64,000 nt of DNA from Anaeramoeba flamelloides (lineage: Eukaryota > Metamonada > Anaeramoebidae). Below, one piece after another: positions 47,520-60,023 of this stretch. The stretch is from NCBI GenBank assembly GCA_027625915.1, contig JANTQA010000042.1, positions 2,120,001 to 2,184,000 of the forward strand. Direction: 5' to 3'. A model generated the notes under the pieces. That model worked only from the letters and a program-made list of their open reading frames with translations. It was not told the DNA's origin and did not search any database. Every line of letters starts with the position of its first letter. The first letter of the stretch is position 1. Both the position numbers and the translations under genes were made by a program.

Positions 47520-48060
47520 TTTTAGTGTAAGGGTTTTCTTTGATTTGATAGATCATGAAATAGTTGTTGAAAAAATTGAATATTTTTACTATCTCAAAAA
47601 ACAATCAATTTATCATAGATAATCAAGAAGATTCAAAATGTTTATATTGATTTGAATGAAAATAATCGAAAAAATTATTCTTTGAAGTTTATTTATTTCT
47701 TCTTTTAAATCAGTTTACCTTTTTTTTTTGCAGGTTTTTATTAAAGTTATATTAAAAAAATCTGGTGGGCTGTTTTTCACAAAAGGTACTCATATTCATT
47801 TTTATTATCTTGAGTTATAGTAGAAATTTTTCACTTTTATTTTCCAATTAGAGATGAATTATCCTACTTCTTTGAAACTTTTATTTATAAAAAAAGATCA
47901 GGATAATGATTTTAATATTAGTTCCCTTATTTTACTATTAAAATAGCATTGTGATAATGGAAAATTTCTCTTAAAAGTTCAAGAGAGAAATTGAATTAAT
48001 TCTCTTAAAACATATTTTCTCAGGACCTTTGTTGTTTTTTTCAACTAATTAATTCTCAAA
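47520..48060 (+). mobile_element. Decayed LINE reverse-transcriptase fragments
   Basis: VFFDLIDHEIVVEKIEYFYY at about 47530-47590 matches the motif A region of jockey-like reverse transcriptases (AFDtVDHeiLleKLeyyg). About 430 nt later SGPLLFFSTN recalls the motif B end (LGPLLF..yiN). Several stops and a disrupted middle show decay. Confidence 0.6.
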
Positions 48061-49336
48061 TTATCTCAAATAATGAAAAAAAAAAAAATATTCAAATTAA
48101 AATGATTGTAATAAAAATTACCCTTTATAATTTGGAATTCACATATACTAGAGAGGAAAGATATTCACCAAAAGATTGTATGATATTTTCATAACCTTAT
48201 TATGTTAATTTATTTTATTTTTTTTTTGTGTTGGAAAAACTTAAAGGCCTAATGATCAAAGAAACAGAAAAAAATGAGTTATGAATATGATATTAATTTC
48301 TTAAAGTCCTATCTTGAATAATAAAATCTAAAAATGATCATATCAACTCTAAAATTATTCTCATAAAATAGATGCTATATTTCTAAGATAGAAAATATTA
48401 AAATCACAAGGCAGTAATTAAAATTGTATCACAAAAGTTTCAATAATGAATCCTGATTTGATATTTTGAAATGTTGTTTTGAATTACTTTTTGGGGGGAT
48501 ATTTTGTTTTTTTTTTGGTATTAATTCTCAAAATTTTGACAACCAGAAATGAAAATTTCCCTTTATTAATTTGAAAATTATCGTTTTCGTTTTTAAAAAA
48601 TAATATTTAAATTTGAAAAAAATATAAAGGAATTAATCATTAAAATTTATTAAACTATGGGTATACTTTTGTATAACTTTATATATATGTTCTATTTGAA
48701 AAAAAAATGAAGAAATTGACTGTTTAATTTGAAAGACTTTCTTAATACTGTTAATTGTAAAAAGAAAAAGGCAAAATTTTCATTAAGCTTTCAAAAATAA
48801 AAAATTCCAAGAATTAAAAATAAATCATCAAAGCTCCCAATTCTCGAAAGAGGGAAATTAATAATTTAATACTCATTTACAGAATGTAAAATTTGAAATA
48901 CTCCATCATTTAGAAAATATAATTTTGGAAAAGCTGAATGAACATTTTGGTACATTTATTTTTCAACAAATAGTAACATGAAAAGGGTATTTATTGCCAC
49001 TTTCTCATAAAAAGGGACTGAAATAAAAAAATATTACAAACTAAATTCTTGAAAAACTAAGGGGGTCAAGATCTTTATTAGAAAAAAGTAAAATAAGGAG
49101 CATTTTTTCCCCATACTATTCAAATCTTAAAATATTTTATACTCAAGTAAATACAAGACAAAATGATTTCAAAATATCTTTTTTGTTAGTAGTGAGTGTA
49201 TTGGTGTTTGATCATATAGACAAAAAAATACTACCTTATTATATTTTCAAAATCAACAATAGTAAATCTGTTTTTGTTATTTTTTCATTTTTTCATTTTT
49301 CTTTATTCTCTATCTAATTCAACAAAATTTTTTTAA

Positions 49337-50169
49337 ATGACTGAACAAAACCAAAGAGCATTCCAAAAACAAAAAGGTGTCTTTGTTTCAGACAAACGAA
49401 GGGTACTTGGAAGATGGGTCAAAGGAAAATCAAGACTTGTTAAAAAAATTGGGTTAGGCTTTAAAACTCCAAAAGAAGCAATTGAAGGAACCTACATTGA
49501 CAAAAAATGGTATGTTGTTTCTTTTTATTCCTCAGAAACAAACCAATACTTCAAACAACAAGAAAAAAAACTATAAACAAAAAAAAAAAACGTAAAAACA
49601 ATTCTAACTGTTTGCTTTTGAAAAATTCTTTTCTTTTCTTTTTTCCTTTTACTTTTTGCTGATCTGTTCTCGATCTTTTTTTTAAAAAAAACCTAAATAG
49701 TCCATTTACTGGAAACGTAAGTATCCGTGGAAGAATTTTAAGAGGTGTTGTTATTAGTACAAAAATGGAACGAACAATTATCATCAGACGTGATTATCTT
49801 CACTATTTAAAAAAATATAATAGATTTGAAAAGCGTCATAGAAATCTTCCAGCCCATTGTTCTCCATGTTTCAAGCATGTTAAGCCAGGTGATATTGTTA
49901 CTATCGGCCAAACAAGGTAAATTTCTTTTTCTGTTTAGTTGCCTTTCGATTTTTTTCTTTTTGTAAAAACAGAAAACAAGATTGAAAAAAAACAATCCAT
50001 TAAACTTGCTTTACTTTTTTTTTTTCAATTTTTCTCTTTCTTTTCTTCAATTGAAATTTCAATTCATCCCACAATTTTTAGGCCATTATCAAAAACTGTA
50101 CACTTCAATGTAATTAAATGGGAACCACAACAAGGTGTTGATGCTGTTAAGCAATTTAGACAATTTTAA
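49337..50169 (+). CDS. RPS11: Ribosomal protein uS17 (eukaryotic S11), three exons
   Basis: Exons 49337-49509, 49701-49916 and 50082-50169; 158 aa. Introns are 191 nt (GTATGT to AAATAG) and 165 nt (GTAAAT to TTTTAG), both phase 2. The joined protein has the hallmark stretches [71 protein letters not shown] and [10 protein letters not shown]. The N-terminal extension ([16 protein letters not shown]) is the eukaryotic type. It binds 18S rRNA in the small-subunit body. Length and conserved blocks are complete. The first intron contains a short open extension that a simple ORF reading would wrongly keep. Confidence 0.97.
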
Positions 50170-52055
50170 ATTTTTATTCCACTCTCATCATAAAATATGA
50201 TCTTTAAAATGATTTTTCTAATTTCTTAGAAAAAATTTTGTGATTAAAAGAGATGAAACTAAGCCAAAAACCAAATAAAGAAATCAAAAATTCAAATTTA
50301 ATTTACCTTTGAAAACAATCAATTATTTTCTTCTTCTTTTTTTTTTTTTAATTATTGATTTGATAGATTTATCCTGAAAGAATTGTTTTTATTCTTTTCA
50401 AATTTATTTTGTCACACAACCGAGGAAGTAACTTTAAGATTTCAAAGTGGCGGAAAAATTGAAAATTTTAATCGACAAATCCGAAATTTTGGTTATGTTC
50501 TTTTAAAATTTTTTCCAAAGTAGAGCGCCATGTCAGAAAGCAAGAGACAGAGAAAGAGGAAAAACACAAAACCTATTTCATTCAAATCATTTTTAAAATT
50601 ATAATTGTAATCATTTATTTGTTACTGGATTTGAATGATAAACGGGAAAAAATTTTCACCACTTTTTCAATTTCTTTTTTTAAAATAGAGATAGAGACTA
50701 CAAATTACAACCCACATCTTTGAAAACTGTTTTTATAAAAGAAAAATATATGAATAAGGAAGTGAAAATTTTTTTCCATATAGAATTCAAACCAGTATAC
50801 ACTCGACAACCAAGTTATTTATCGAGAAATCCTCAAAACTTACTATTTAATACATTTACATACTTTTATTCCTACTTTAAACCTATACCTATACTTGCCC
50901 CTGTTCTTATTCGTATTCTTCTTTTCTCGATATATCAGGAAAATTACCTCAGAGATAATATCTTAACAAAACGGTATCCAGTTTCACCCAGACACTACTT
51001 TTCGTAACAAAAATAAAAAAAATGCTTTTTGAAAGACCCTATTTTTTTATGGTAAGTTCAGGGATTAATCCGATTCTGAAATAAATAATATTTTCAAATT
51101 TGAATAGGAATTTTTTTTAATACAATATTTTGCAATAGTAGCAGATCTTTAACTCTTATTCAAAAATTTTTGATAGCTTTTTTTAAATAAATAGTTATTT
51201 CTTCTGAGATCAAAAATAATAAATAATTTGAATAAAAATGATCATTTTCCAAGTCTGGAAAGCAAGTTTTAAAATATTCTTAGAGTTAATCTCTTTATTA
51301 ATCCTCATTTTACCCAAAAGGGGCCCAAGACAAAAAAGAAAAAATCATTTTTTTTTTAATAATCAACCAATATATGATTGTTTCGAAATAATAAACTTCG
51401 GATTAGTGTTGAGAGTCATAAAAGAAATAACTGAATAAACTTTAAATTTCAAAAAAAAAAATATGTTAAAAAAAAATTTTTTTCCCTTTGATTGGAACGT
51501 TTCGTCCAGAATTTCTCAATTTATTTAGGAAATTAAAATTTTTGACAATAAGATTTTTTAATAGTAAATTATATTCATTTTAAACGAAAAAATGAAGCCA
51601 CAATTATCTTGAAGTTAATTTTCAACATTTTTTTTTTTTTCAAATTGACTACTATATAAAAAAGTAAGAAAAAGAAGAAAGAAAAAAAAAGAAAGTAAAA
51701 AGCAAAAAACATAAAAAAAAAATTTGACTAAATAAGAAAAAATGATCCAGATCAAAAAAATTTGAAAATTTTAGTTTGAGAAGAATACTGAATAAAACAG
51801 ATAGAATATGTTCTATTTCTTCAATAAAACTGATCACCTTTAGGTGAAAAAGATTTTAGTATTTATTTGAATAATAAATTTTATTTATCTTGAAAAGTGT
51901 CTAAAACTCTATTTTGTTTTTTAAGAATCAATATTTTCATATGTGAAATAAAAAACTAGCAATCCAGAGTATATTAAGATATTTTTTAATATACATTTTG
52001 TTCTAAATTTCTTTAATATATTTTTTAAAATGAAAGTTCTTTCAAAAATCAATAG
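50170..52055. other. Spacer with isolated coding-like patches
   Basis: Patches of higher GC with protein-like frames occur at about 50440-50520 and 50530-50600 (MSESKRQRKRKNTKPISF) and at 50689-51007. They do not join into one gene by clear splice sites. Confidence 0.4.
50689..51007 (+). CDS. Orphan exon-like ORF, unknown
   Basis: After an AAAATAG acceptor-like site the frame DRDYKLQPTSLKTVF runs to TAA with varied composition (FKPVYTRQPSYLSRNPQN, PIPILAPVLIRILLFSIYQ, NILTKRYPVSPRHYFS). A hydrophobic segment suggests a membrane protein. No convincing upstream exon; the first internal ATG is 50750. Not recognised. Confidence 0.3.
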
Positions 52056-54904
52056 TAGCGGATTTTTCGGTTGAAAATATTTTGTTAGAAAAAATTTTGG
52101 ATTATAATAATCTAATAACAGAAAAAATGGAAAAAGAAAGAGAATTGAAGAGGTAAGTGTATTTTACCAATTTTACAAGACACTGTTTATGTGAAACTGA
52201 TTAATATAATTCATATTTTTAATCAAATTAACACCATTTCAAAAATCGTCACTTACCTGAAATAATAAATTGAAAAAAAATTTACATACCTTTATTATAT
52301 AAGAACAACTAATAATAAAATATGTTTTTTAATTCATTTTTAAATTATTTTCAAATATATAAAAATCTGATATTTTAAAAATTAAAAAAACAATTAAGCC
52401 AAAAACAGAAAAAAAAATGAATAACAATTTTTGAAATGAGCCATACTGATTTATAATAACTGAACTTTCACTTAAAAAAGTTTAACCAGAAGATTTTTTA
52501 TTAATAATTAAATTCATTTTAAAAGATATTACACATTATCATTTTTCATAGTGATTATTTGTCTATTTCAAAGATTTTTTTTTTTTACAAAATGGTCTTT
52601 TTCAAAAAAAAAGTTTTAAAAAAAACAATATAAATAAAAAACAAAACAATATAACGAAAAAAAAAAAAAAAAGTATAAAAAAAAAAAAAAAAAAAAAAGA
52701 AAAATAAAAGAAAAATAAAAATTTACAAAATTAGAAAGAGAAAAACTAAAATTTGCAAAATTTAAAAAAAACTATTCTGATAAAAAAAATTTGAAAATTT
52801 TTTTTTGATAAGTATAATGGAATAAACACTCGAAAAAACTACCATTAACATTACAAAATGGGTCAAAGATTTTGAAATCTAGTTTAAGTAATATTTTAGA
52901 TAATACAAGAATTGACTATATACCCTGGTATAGTATATTTACATTCAAAGAGAAAAATTGAAATCAAAAAAATGAAAAAAAATAATCAAAAAAACAATAA
53001 AAAAAATCATTAAAATCTTGATCTTATCTGTAAACTTTGATACAATTACTTCTTTTTTTCATTGGTTTTTTTTTTTAATTTTGAATGGAAAAACTTTTTC
53101 TTGGTAAAAATTGTTGATTAAAAAATTACTTCATATTTTTAAAGTTTTCCCAAAATAATTAATTCTATTTTCATTTGATTCATCTAATTCTACTTTGTGT
53201 TTCAAAAAATATCATATTTTTTGAATTATTCATCAGAAATTAAGATTTGGTGGATAAATTTGTTTGATTTGATAATTATTTATTTTCCATTAATTGGGAA
53301 CGAAATATAATTATGATTATATTTTTAAATTTTTTAATCAAAATTTTTTCATTATCTTTGAGTTGAATCTTTTATAGATTTGTTCTTTTTTTGATTTTTC
53401 TAATTTAACCCCTTTAATTTAATATTTTAAGTAATATTCGTTGTTTTCATATTAGTTTCGTAAATAGTTCAGAAAAAAATTCCAAAAATAAATTTTTAAA
53501 AAAGATTTGGTGAAATAACAATAAATTGTACTGGCGCAAGAAATTAAAGTCATATCTTGTTTGTACTCATACAAATTAAAAAGATAAATAAAAATATCTT
53601 CATAAATAAACATTATTTATAAATATATTTTTTTATTCATTCTTGATTTCAACAAATTTTCTTGGAAAGGTGATCTTTCGTCTTTGGTCTTCTAAAAGAA
53701 AATATTTATTTCAAATATACACCCTTTCCAGTTTTTTTTTTACTCTTTGGTTAATTTCAATAATTCATATAAACACATCTCTAGATCCAAGATCAAATTT
53801 AATAAAACCAAAAATTGTCTGAAAAAAAATTTTTAAGAAATTGAAGAATTGAAAATTAAACTCTGATTTACACAGGGTTCGTTTTCTTTTCACAGATGGA
53901 TTAAGTGATGGTATTTTGATTCTAAAGTTTCAAAATCCCATGAAACATACAAAAAAACTTTTTTTGTGTAAGTTTTTTAGAATTAAAATATTTAATGTCA
54001 TAAAATATACCTGCTTCCTTTAGGAATCTTTAAAATGGTTTTATTTAATTGCAAATATAATATTGATAAAAGATTATTTCTAAAAAGTGGGAAATTTTGT
54101 TTTAACTTTTAAATAAAATTCTTTTTTCAGTTACGTTATGTGTAAATATGCAATATCAACAATTCAACTAATATAAATATTTATTAAATCAATATCTCTT
54201 TGATTTATTTCAAAATATATTTGTTAAAATATTTCCAAAAAAAAAGAAAAAAAAATCAAACTTTTTTGGAAAATACAAAATGAACAACCAATTTTAATAT
54301 AAAAATAGCAATCCTGCAAGAGCAAAAATGATTTTTAAAACAAGAAAATAAGTTCAAAGTTTTGCATTCCTATTCGAATTTTGTTAATATTAAACAAGTT
54401 ATGAAAACGATTAGTGCTATTAGGAAAAAAATAATAAACACCAATTTTCACCCATAGAAAAAATACCATATAAAATCAAGTTCCGAACTTTTTAATACCT
54501 TTTATTTATATAGTATCATATTAACAGACAAATTGAATTATTATCAAGAATCTATAAATTGCTGCTAATAATTAGTGATCTTTAAATAGTTTTTCTGAGG
54601 ATTGAGTTCAATAGATATTTTAAAATAAATTTTTGCCCTCTTCTTGGGAAGTAGCTTAAAAAACAAGAGAAAGATTTGTATTTTTGTTTTTTGTCAGTAT
54701 TTTATTCCTTTAAATCTTTACCAGAATTTCGTTATAAAATTTTCAATTAAAAGGTTTTTCCTTTTCACATTATTATTTTTAGAGAGTAAATCACCTTTTT
54801 CTCTGAAGAAAATTTATGGTAGTGAAGATTACCCTGAAGAATTAACAAAAAAAAAAAAAATGATATTTGTTCTATTTATTGATTTTTTAAAAAGTTACTC
54901 TTAA
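52056..54904 (+). CDS. Probable split gene of unknown function, 5' end not found
   Basis: Exon 52056-52152 lies between CAATAG and GTAAGT (ADFSVENILLEKIL, then TEKMEKERELK, a coiled-coil-like stretch). Exon 53876-53967 lies between CACAG and GTAAGT (VRFLFTDGLSDGILILKF, KHTKKLFL). Their phases join exactly (AG+G, Arg). A possible 11-nt microexon, 54131-54141 (TTCAG before, GTAAAT after), then links to a last exon starting at about 54785 (SKSPFSLKKIYGSEDYPEEL, FVLFIDFLKSYS, TAA 54902-54904). Introns would be 1.7 kb, 163 nt and 643 nt. A coiled coil followed by a small alternating beta-like region recalls kinetochore proteins such as Spc25, but the resemblance is too weak to name. Ends tail-to-tail with uS3. 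Confidence 0.4.
53025..53480 (+). repeat. Dispersed repeat family G, copy 2
   Basis: Aligns with the reverse complement of 14905-15315 (TCTGTAAACTTTGATACAAT, ATTATTCATCAGAAATTAAG). It lies in the 1.7-kb intron of the split gene. Confidence 0.65.
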
Positions 54905-55027
54905 TCAAAAGATGAATTATGATCAAAATTGTATGTGTGATTTTGTATTAAAAATGTTTGTATCAAAAGAGTTCGTATTTGTTTTTTCAATATTTCTAAA
55001 ATTTAAGGGTTATAAATTATGGGTGTT

Positions 55028-56444
55028 TTAGTTTTTTCCAGAAATGACTGGAAGGTCTTGTGCGTGTTTTCCAATATCTTTAGAATCTTCTTTTGGTGGG
55101 AATACGGTTATGACATCTGGTTGTTCAACGGAAACACCGATTTTACCTTCTGGATCGTATGGTTGCATGATTCTTACTTTGACACCAAACATACCTTGTT
55201 TCATCATGATGTGTCTAACTGCAATGTCAACCATATCTTCTGCTGGTTTACCGGCCTTCAACATGTATCCGTCTCTAAATTTGACTCCTCTTGCTCTTTG
55301 TCCTCTAAGCTTTCCTGCAACAGTGATTTCAATACCTCTGGCACCTCCTTCCATTGCGAATCTCATGGCTCCATAACAAGCTCTAAATTGAGTTAGTTGT
55401 TTGGGTTAATTGTGCAATTGGATGATTTTGGGGTTTTAAATTTTGTTTTTGTGGTTTTAAATTTTGAGTTGTCCAAAAAGAAATTGGTTGAAATAAAAAA
55501 AAAAAAAAAAAAATTTGGTGATTAAATACAAAAAAAAACAAAAAAAATAAAGGAGTAAAAAAAAAAAAAAAAAAAAAAAGAAATAAAGTAAAATCTAAAC
55601 AAGGAATTTCAAAAAGAAACCAAACCTTCTAACTGGAAGTCCTGCAAGTAATTTAAATTTAATTGATTCAGCTTGAGAAGCAGCAGATAAGGATCTTCGT
55701 TCAACACGATCGGCATATAATTCAATACCTCCTTCCTTAAATCCAAATCTTTTTTCAACAAGAGATGTTAGTTCTCGAATTCTTCTCCCTTTTTCTCCTG
55801 TTAGAAGCCAAATTGTGTTGATAAATTTGAAAAATTTTTTGTTGTTTTTTGTTTTTGAAAAATAAAGAGGTTTTCAGATTTAATTATTAGATTGGTTTGA
55901 AAATTTTTTTGAAAATCCACCAAAGAAAATTAAACTCAGCGCAAAAAACAAAAAAAAAAAAAAAAACAAATAAAAAAAGCAAAAAAACATTTAAAAAAAA
56001 AAATTTGAAAAGTGAAAAGCCATTTTTACAAAAGAGAAAACAAAAAGTTTCTCGAAAACAGTTTCATTGAAGAAATCGAATGATTTTATAATTTATATTA
56101 AAAAACCATTTGTCTCGACTTTTTTAAAACAGTTGCATATTTTTTTTTCTTTTTCTTTGTCTTTAGCTTTATCTTGATCTTTTTGTTTTTCTTTTTCTTT
56201 TTTGAGTTTTTTTAATTAACAAGAAAAGTTTTTTACTAAGGTTATGATCAAAAAGAAAGAATTATTTACCTAAAACTTTTTGAGGGGCAGTTGTTTTAAG
56301 AACAACATCGGTCCTTGAAGCAGTTACTCTAACATCTAAACCTACGTAACCGTCTTCACCAATTTCTCTTTCAAAAAATTCTCCAAGTTCTGATTTGAAA
56401 ACGCCGTCTCCAACAAATTTCTTTTTCTTTGAGATTTGTGTCAT
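55028..56444 (-). CDS. RPS3: Ribosomal protein uS3 (eukaryotic S3), three exons
   Basis: Exons (minus): 56444-56270, 55797-55626, 55382-55028; 233 aa. Introns are 472 nt (GTAAAT to ACAG, phase 1) and 243 nt (GTTTGG to TTTAG, phase 2). The start [20 protein letters not shown] matches eukaryotic S3. Exon 2 supplies [20 protein letters not shown], the end of the type-2 KH domain. Exon 3 supplies [31 protein letters not shown] and [15 protein letters not shown]. The protein sits at the mRNA entry channel of the small subunit. The C-terminal tail after [10 protein letters not shown] is short, as in many protists. Minus-strand, convergent with the split gene at 52056-54904. Confidence 0.97.
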
Positions 56445-57998
56445 TTGTTTGTTTTGAATACAATAGGATTTATTTTAATTTGGTACTAAAAAAATTATTA
56501 AAACAAGAAGAACTAAATAAAATGACTTAATTTTCTGATTAGAAAAAATCTCACTCTTGGAAATTCATCAAATCATTTGGTATTATCTAATCTCACTATC
56601 TAATGATTCCTTGGTACTCAACAACATAGTAAACAATAAAAATCCTAATAGATTTTGATATTCGGGTTCTGTTTGATAAGATTTTTGTTTCTCAATAATA
56701 TTTCCTTCTCATTCTTTTTTCAGCAATGTTTATTAAAATTTTATAGTGATCTTTTTAAATGATAATTACACTTTAATTTGAAAAATTAGAAGAATAATAT
56801 AAATGACCTTTTTATTCAACAGATCTTGAAATGAGATATCAAAAAATCCACTTTCTTTTTATTCTTAAAAAAATTCAAAAATGATGAAATAATCTACAGA
56901 ACAGAAATCAAAGAATAAAAGAGTGTTCTAATGAAGGTTCTTGTGACTATCAAAATTTGGTCTCAAAAATTGGATAACGATTTAGAAAAAAATCTTCCAA
57001 TAAATGTAAGATAGTCAGTTCAACTTTTAAAACACAAACTATGAACGAAAATTTAGGCACAAAAAAATCTCAAATTAAAACACCTTTTTTGGGATTATTT
57101 TGAGACAAAATATCTTCCTAGAATCTGAATTTTGTGCCATGGTTTGCCTTTTTTTGTGCCTTAAATTTAGTTGAAAGATTGTGTCTTAAAAGTGGAACTG
57201 ACTGTCGTAAAAAGGAAAAAAAAATTATCACATCTTAAAATTTAAAAATGAAACTCAAAATCTAATTACTAGAAGACAAACTTAATTTAACTGTCATGTT
57301 CTGATATGAATTATTGTTTTTAAAAGTTTGATCTTTTTTCCTCATTTTGATAAAGTTCAAAATCCAATATATTTCTAAATGATTTCAAAAAAAAATATTA
57401 TAGTCAAAGAAAAAAAAATCCTATTATCTATGAAATCTACCAAAATAAAGTTCAAGAATAAAACCACTGAAGAGTTGAATAAACCCATTACAAGAAATAT
57501 TATTTATTTCAAAAAAATTTCAATAATTAATATAAACTCAAAAAAAAAGATAATTTGTTTATTCAATGAACAATTCTGATCAATTGTTTCTTTTTAATAT
57601 CGAAAAAAATAAGAGAAAAAGAACCAAAAATTATACTAAAAATTCTCACAAAATACTTTTTTAGAACCTTGGAAATTCAATTTACAACCCTAAAGAAATA
57701 TTTTTTGATTAGATTATCATTAATCAATAATTAATAATCTAATCATACTTTTTCTAGAGGATTTAAGGAGTAGTCACAGTATAGGAAAAATTTTCATTTT
57801 TTTTGCAATTTTGAAGAGGTTCAGAAAATAAAATTTTTTAATTTAGCTCTACCTCATTGATTTTTATTATTTAAAGTACTTCACCCATTAGATTTTTTAA
57901 ATTTTATTTTCAAAGTCTCAAATAATTTTCCACAAGAGAATACTAAGTTTAATTGCTTAGAATAGTATTTCGAATGTTGAATAACTTATCTTTTATCC
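56445..57998. other. Spacer upstream of uS3
   Basis: It contains the second family E MITE and a 12-bp inverted repeat (57706-57717 with 57734-57745). The open frame at 57379-57579 is low-complexity and not supported. Confidence 0.55.
57012..57204 (+). mobile_element. MITE family E, copy 2
   Basis: A 193-nt element with ends TAGTCAGTTCAACTTTTAAA and (reverse complement) CAGTCAGTTCCACTTTTAAG. Same orientation as 22107-22301. The TA duplication has decayed. Confidence 0.7.
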
Positions 57999-58020
57999 TT
58001 ATCTCAACATTCTCTTGTGG
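57930..58020. repeat. Inverted repeat with 12-nt perfect arms
   Basis: CCACAAGAGAAT at 57930 and its reverse complement ending at 58020 enclose 67 nt, with a second competing pair (GAATGTTGA) inside. It overlaps the last codons of the candidate gene on the minus strand. Confidence 0.7.
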
Positions 58021-59233
58021 CATTTACTTTTTTCATTTGTTTTTTTTTTTTTTTCATAATTTTTGAATTTTCTTTTTTTAATGACAACAAAAAGCAATAA
58101 GAAAGATTTTTTTTTTATCAGTGGCAAACTGGATAAATGAATTTTTTTTAAAAAGAACAAAAAAATTACAATTGGAAGAACCACAACAGGAAATGCAAAT
58201 AAAACTTTTAAGTTAGAAGGATTCTATAAAAAAATATTTATACAAAAACATATCTGGTTAGTGTTATAAACACTTGGTTTTGGCGGAATTGGTGTCCGTG
58301 GATCTGATTTTATTATATCAAAATTTAAAGCACAAAATAACATAAAGTTTTATTCTAAGAATCCCAAATTATCTTCTTCAAAAAAAAAATATTTATAATA
58401 AAAAAAAATAAAAATCAAACCAATTTTATCAATTCTTTTATCTTTTTTTTTATTGTTTAATATTTATCTATTTAAAAAAATTATCAAATAATTCTTTATA
58501 AAAAAAAAATTAATGAGAATCTAGGAATACTTACTACAAAAAATACTCTTCTCTCGTCCCTCTCAAAATTTTATCATCTATAAAAGTGTATATACTCCTT
58601 AAATAACTAATTGATTAAAAATATCAATAGACTTGATTATATTTCCCCCCTTTTTTTACAAATATTCGTAAAGAAATCAAATAGATTAAAAATAATAATT
58701 CTAATAAACATTAAAAAAAAGTGATATTCTAAAATAACTTTGTTAAATAATAACATCTTTTTTTTACTATGAATATTTAAATAAAAAAATATCTAATCTT
58801 TTAAATTCAAACATAGTTGATAACTATATGATAAGAAAATAAATTTTCAATTTTTTTTCTAGAAGTTCAAGGATTTAATATTTGATTTATTTTTCTGCTA
58901 TTTTTAAAATAATAATGAAGTTTCAATATTATTTGTTCATACAAACCCCCAGAAATTATCAAAAGGAAGATTTCTTCAAACTAAAAATGTTATGTAAAAG
59001 TTTTTCTATTTTAAATCTCCAAATGGAAAAGGATATCATCTTTTAACACTGAAAAATTAATTCGGAAAAAGAAACTCTTGTCAAATTATAACTCATTTCT
59101 CTAACTCTGATAACCAAATTTAATCATCAGGTTAAATAGTAACCCTCGGAAAATAATTACCCTATCACCATTGTTCCATATATACAATCGTTCCAAACCT
59201 ACCTTGAAATTTAACAGACATCGGAATCGACAT
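57999..59233 (-). CDS. Candidate small single-pass membrane protein, three exons
   Basis: Exon 59233-59203 (MSIPMSVKFQ, then G before GTAGGT) joins in phase to an exon starting at 58303 after AATCAG (DPRTPIPPKPSVYNTNQ). A short intron of about 39-45 nt (donor at 58249 or 58243, acceptor AAAAG at 58205) then leads to 58204-57999, which reads FLFAFPVVVLPIVIFLFFLK and a basic tail ending in TGA. Total about 96 aa: a proline-rich N-terminus, one hydrophobic helix and a Lys-rich end. The two phase-compatible junctions and the unusual local GC support it. No family recognised. The first intron would be 899 nt. Confidence 0.35.
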
Positions 59234-59593
59234 TTTTTCTCTGTTAAATACAAAAAAAAATCTCCAGTTATACGTTATCATATACATCTTATGGTTTAAC
59301 ATTGTTTATTTAAAAAATATTCTTATTTGAATTTCTTAGTAAAAAACCATGTTATTTTTGAAACAAATTCAAAAATTCAAAACAAATCATTCAAAGATCG
59401 AAGATCGAAGATCAAATTTGATGTTTTCTTTAAAATGGTCTTGCCTTTTGATTTTAAGTTGTTTAGAAATTTCGGATCTACCAAAATACTGAAAATTAAT
59501 CTAAATTAATGATCATTTAGAATATTTGTTTGAAGTCAAAAATTCAAATTTTAATATTTTCTCTATGCGAAATTTTTGTTCTTTTCTAAAATT

Positions 59594-59750
59594 TCATGGT
59601 TTGTAATAGGCTATCACATAACCATAAAATCCTGTCATAAAAAGCCAAGTATGAGAAAGAAAATGAATTTTATGTTCATCATAGATTTCACAGTAGGGTT
59701 GGAACGGCTGTATAATACGAGTTATCAGCCCCTTAAATAAAAGAATATAT
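59594..59750 (-). CDS. Orphan terminal-exon-like ORF
   Basis: After a TTTTTGCTTAG acceptor the minus strand reads YILLFKGLITRIIQPFQP, then YCEIYDEHKIHFLSHTWLF, and ends MTGFYGYVIAYYKP with TGA. GC and composition exceed the surroundings. No matching upstream exon was found, and the opposite strand is also open here, so support is weak. Confidence 0.25.
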
Positions 59751-60023
59751 CTAAGCAAAAATTCAAAACACTTCAAAAAATTACAAATTTATTTTTAAAA
59801 AAAAATTATAAAAAATATAATAAAATTGAAATAGAATACTAATAAAAAGAAATAGAATAAAAAAAATGAAACATAAGATTGTAAAAATTAGAAAATCAAT
59901 TTAAAATGATAATAATAAAATTTTATATAAAATTAAGAGAATTTAAACTCCAGGTAATAAAGAAAAAATAATAAAAGAAAGTGAAAACAAAAAATCTTTA
60001 AAATAGTAAAAAAACATATAAAT

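Larger units (their letters stand above)
45380..49336. other. Divergent spacer with MITE and LINE relic
   Basis: Lies between dynamitin (-) and uS17 (+). It holds the family F element and decayed reverse-transcriptase patches. The last 70 nt before uS17 are strongly T-rich (TTTTTCATTTTTCTTTATTC), as often seen before protist ribosomal protein genes. Confidence 0.6.

Noticed and set aside
49551-49995. Minus-strand frames across uS17
   Set aside because: Antisense of uS17 exon 2 and its introns; the plus strand is unambiguous.
59209-59249. 10-bp hairpin ATTTAACAGA as a possible structured RNA
   Set aside because: It overlaps the better-supported short first exon starting at 59233, and no further conserved structure was found; U6-like words nearby lack the ACAGAG box.
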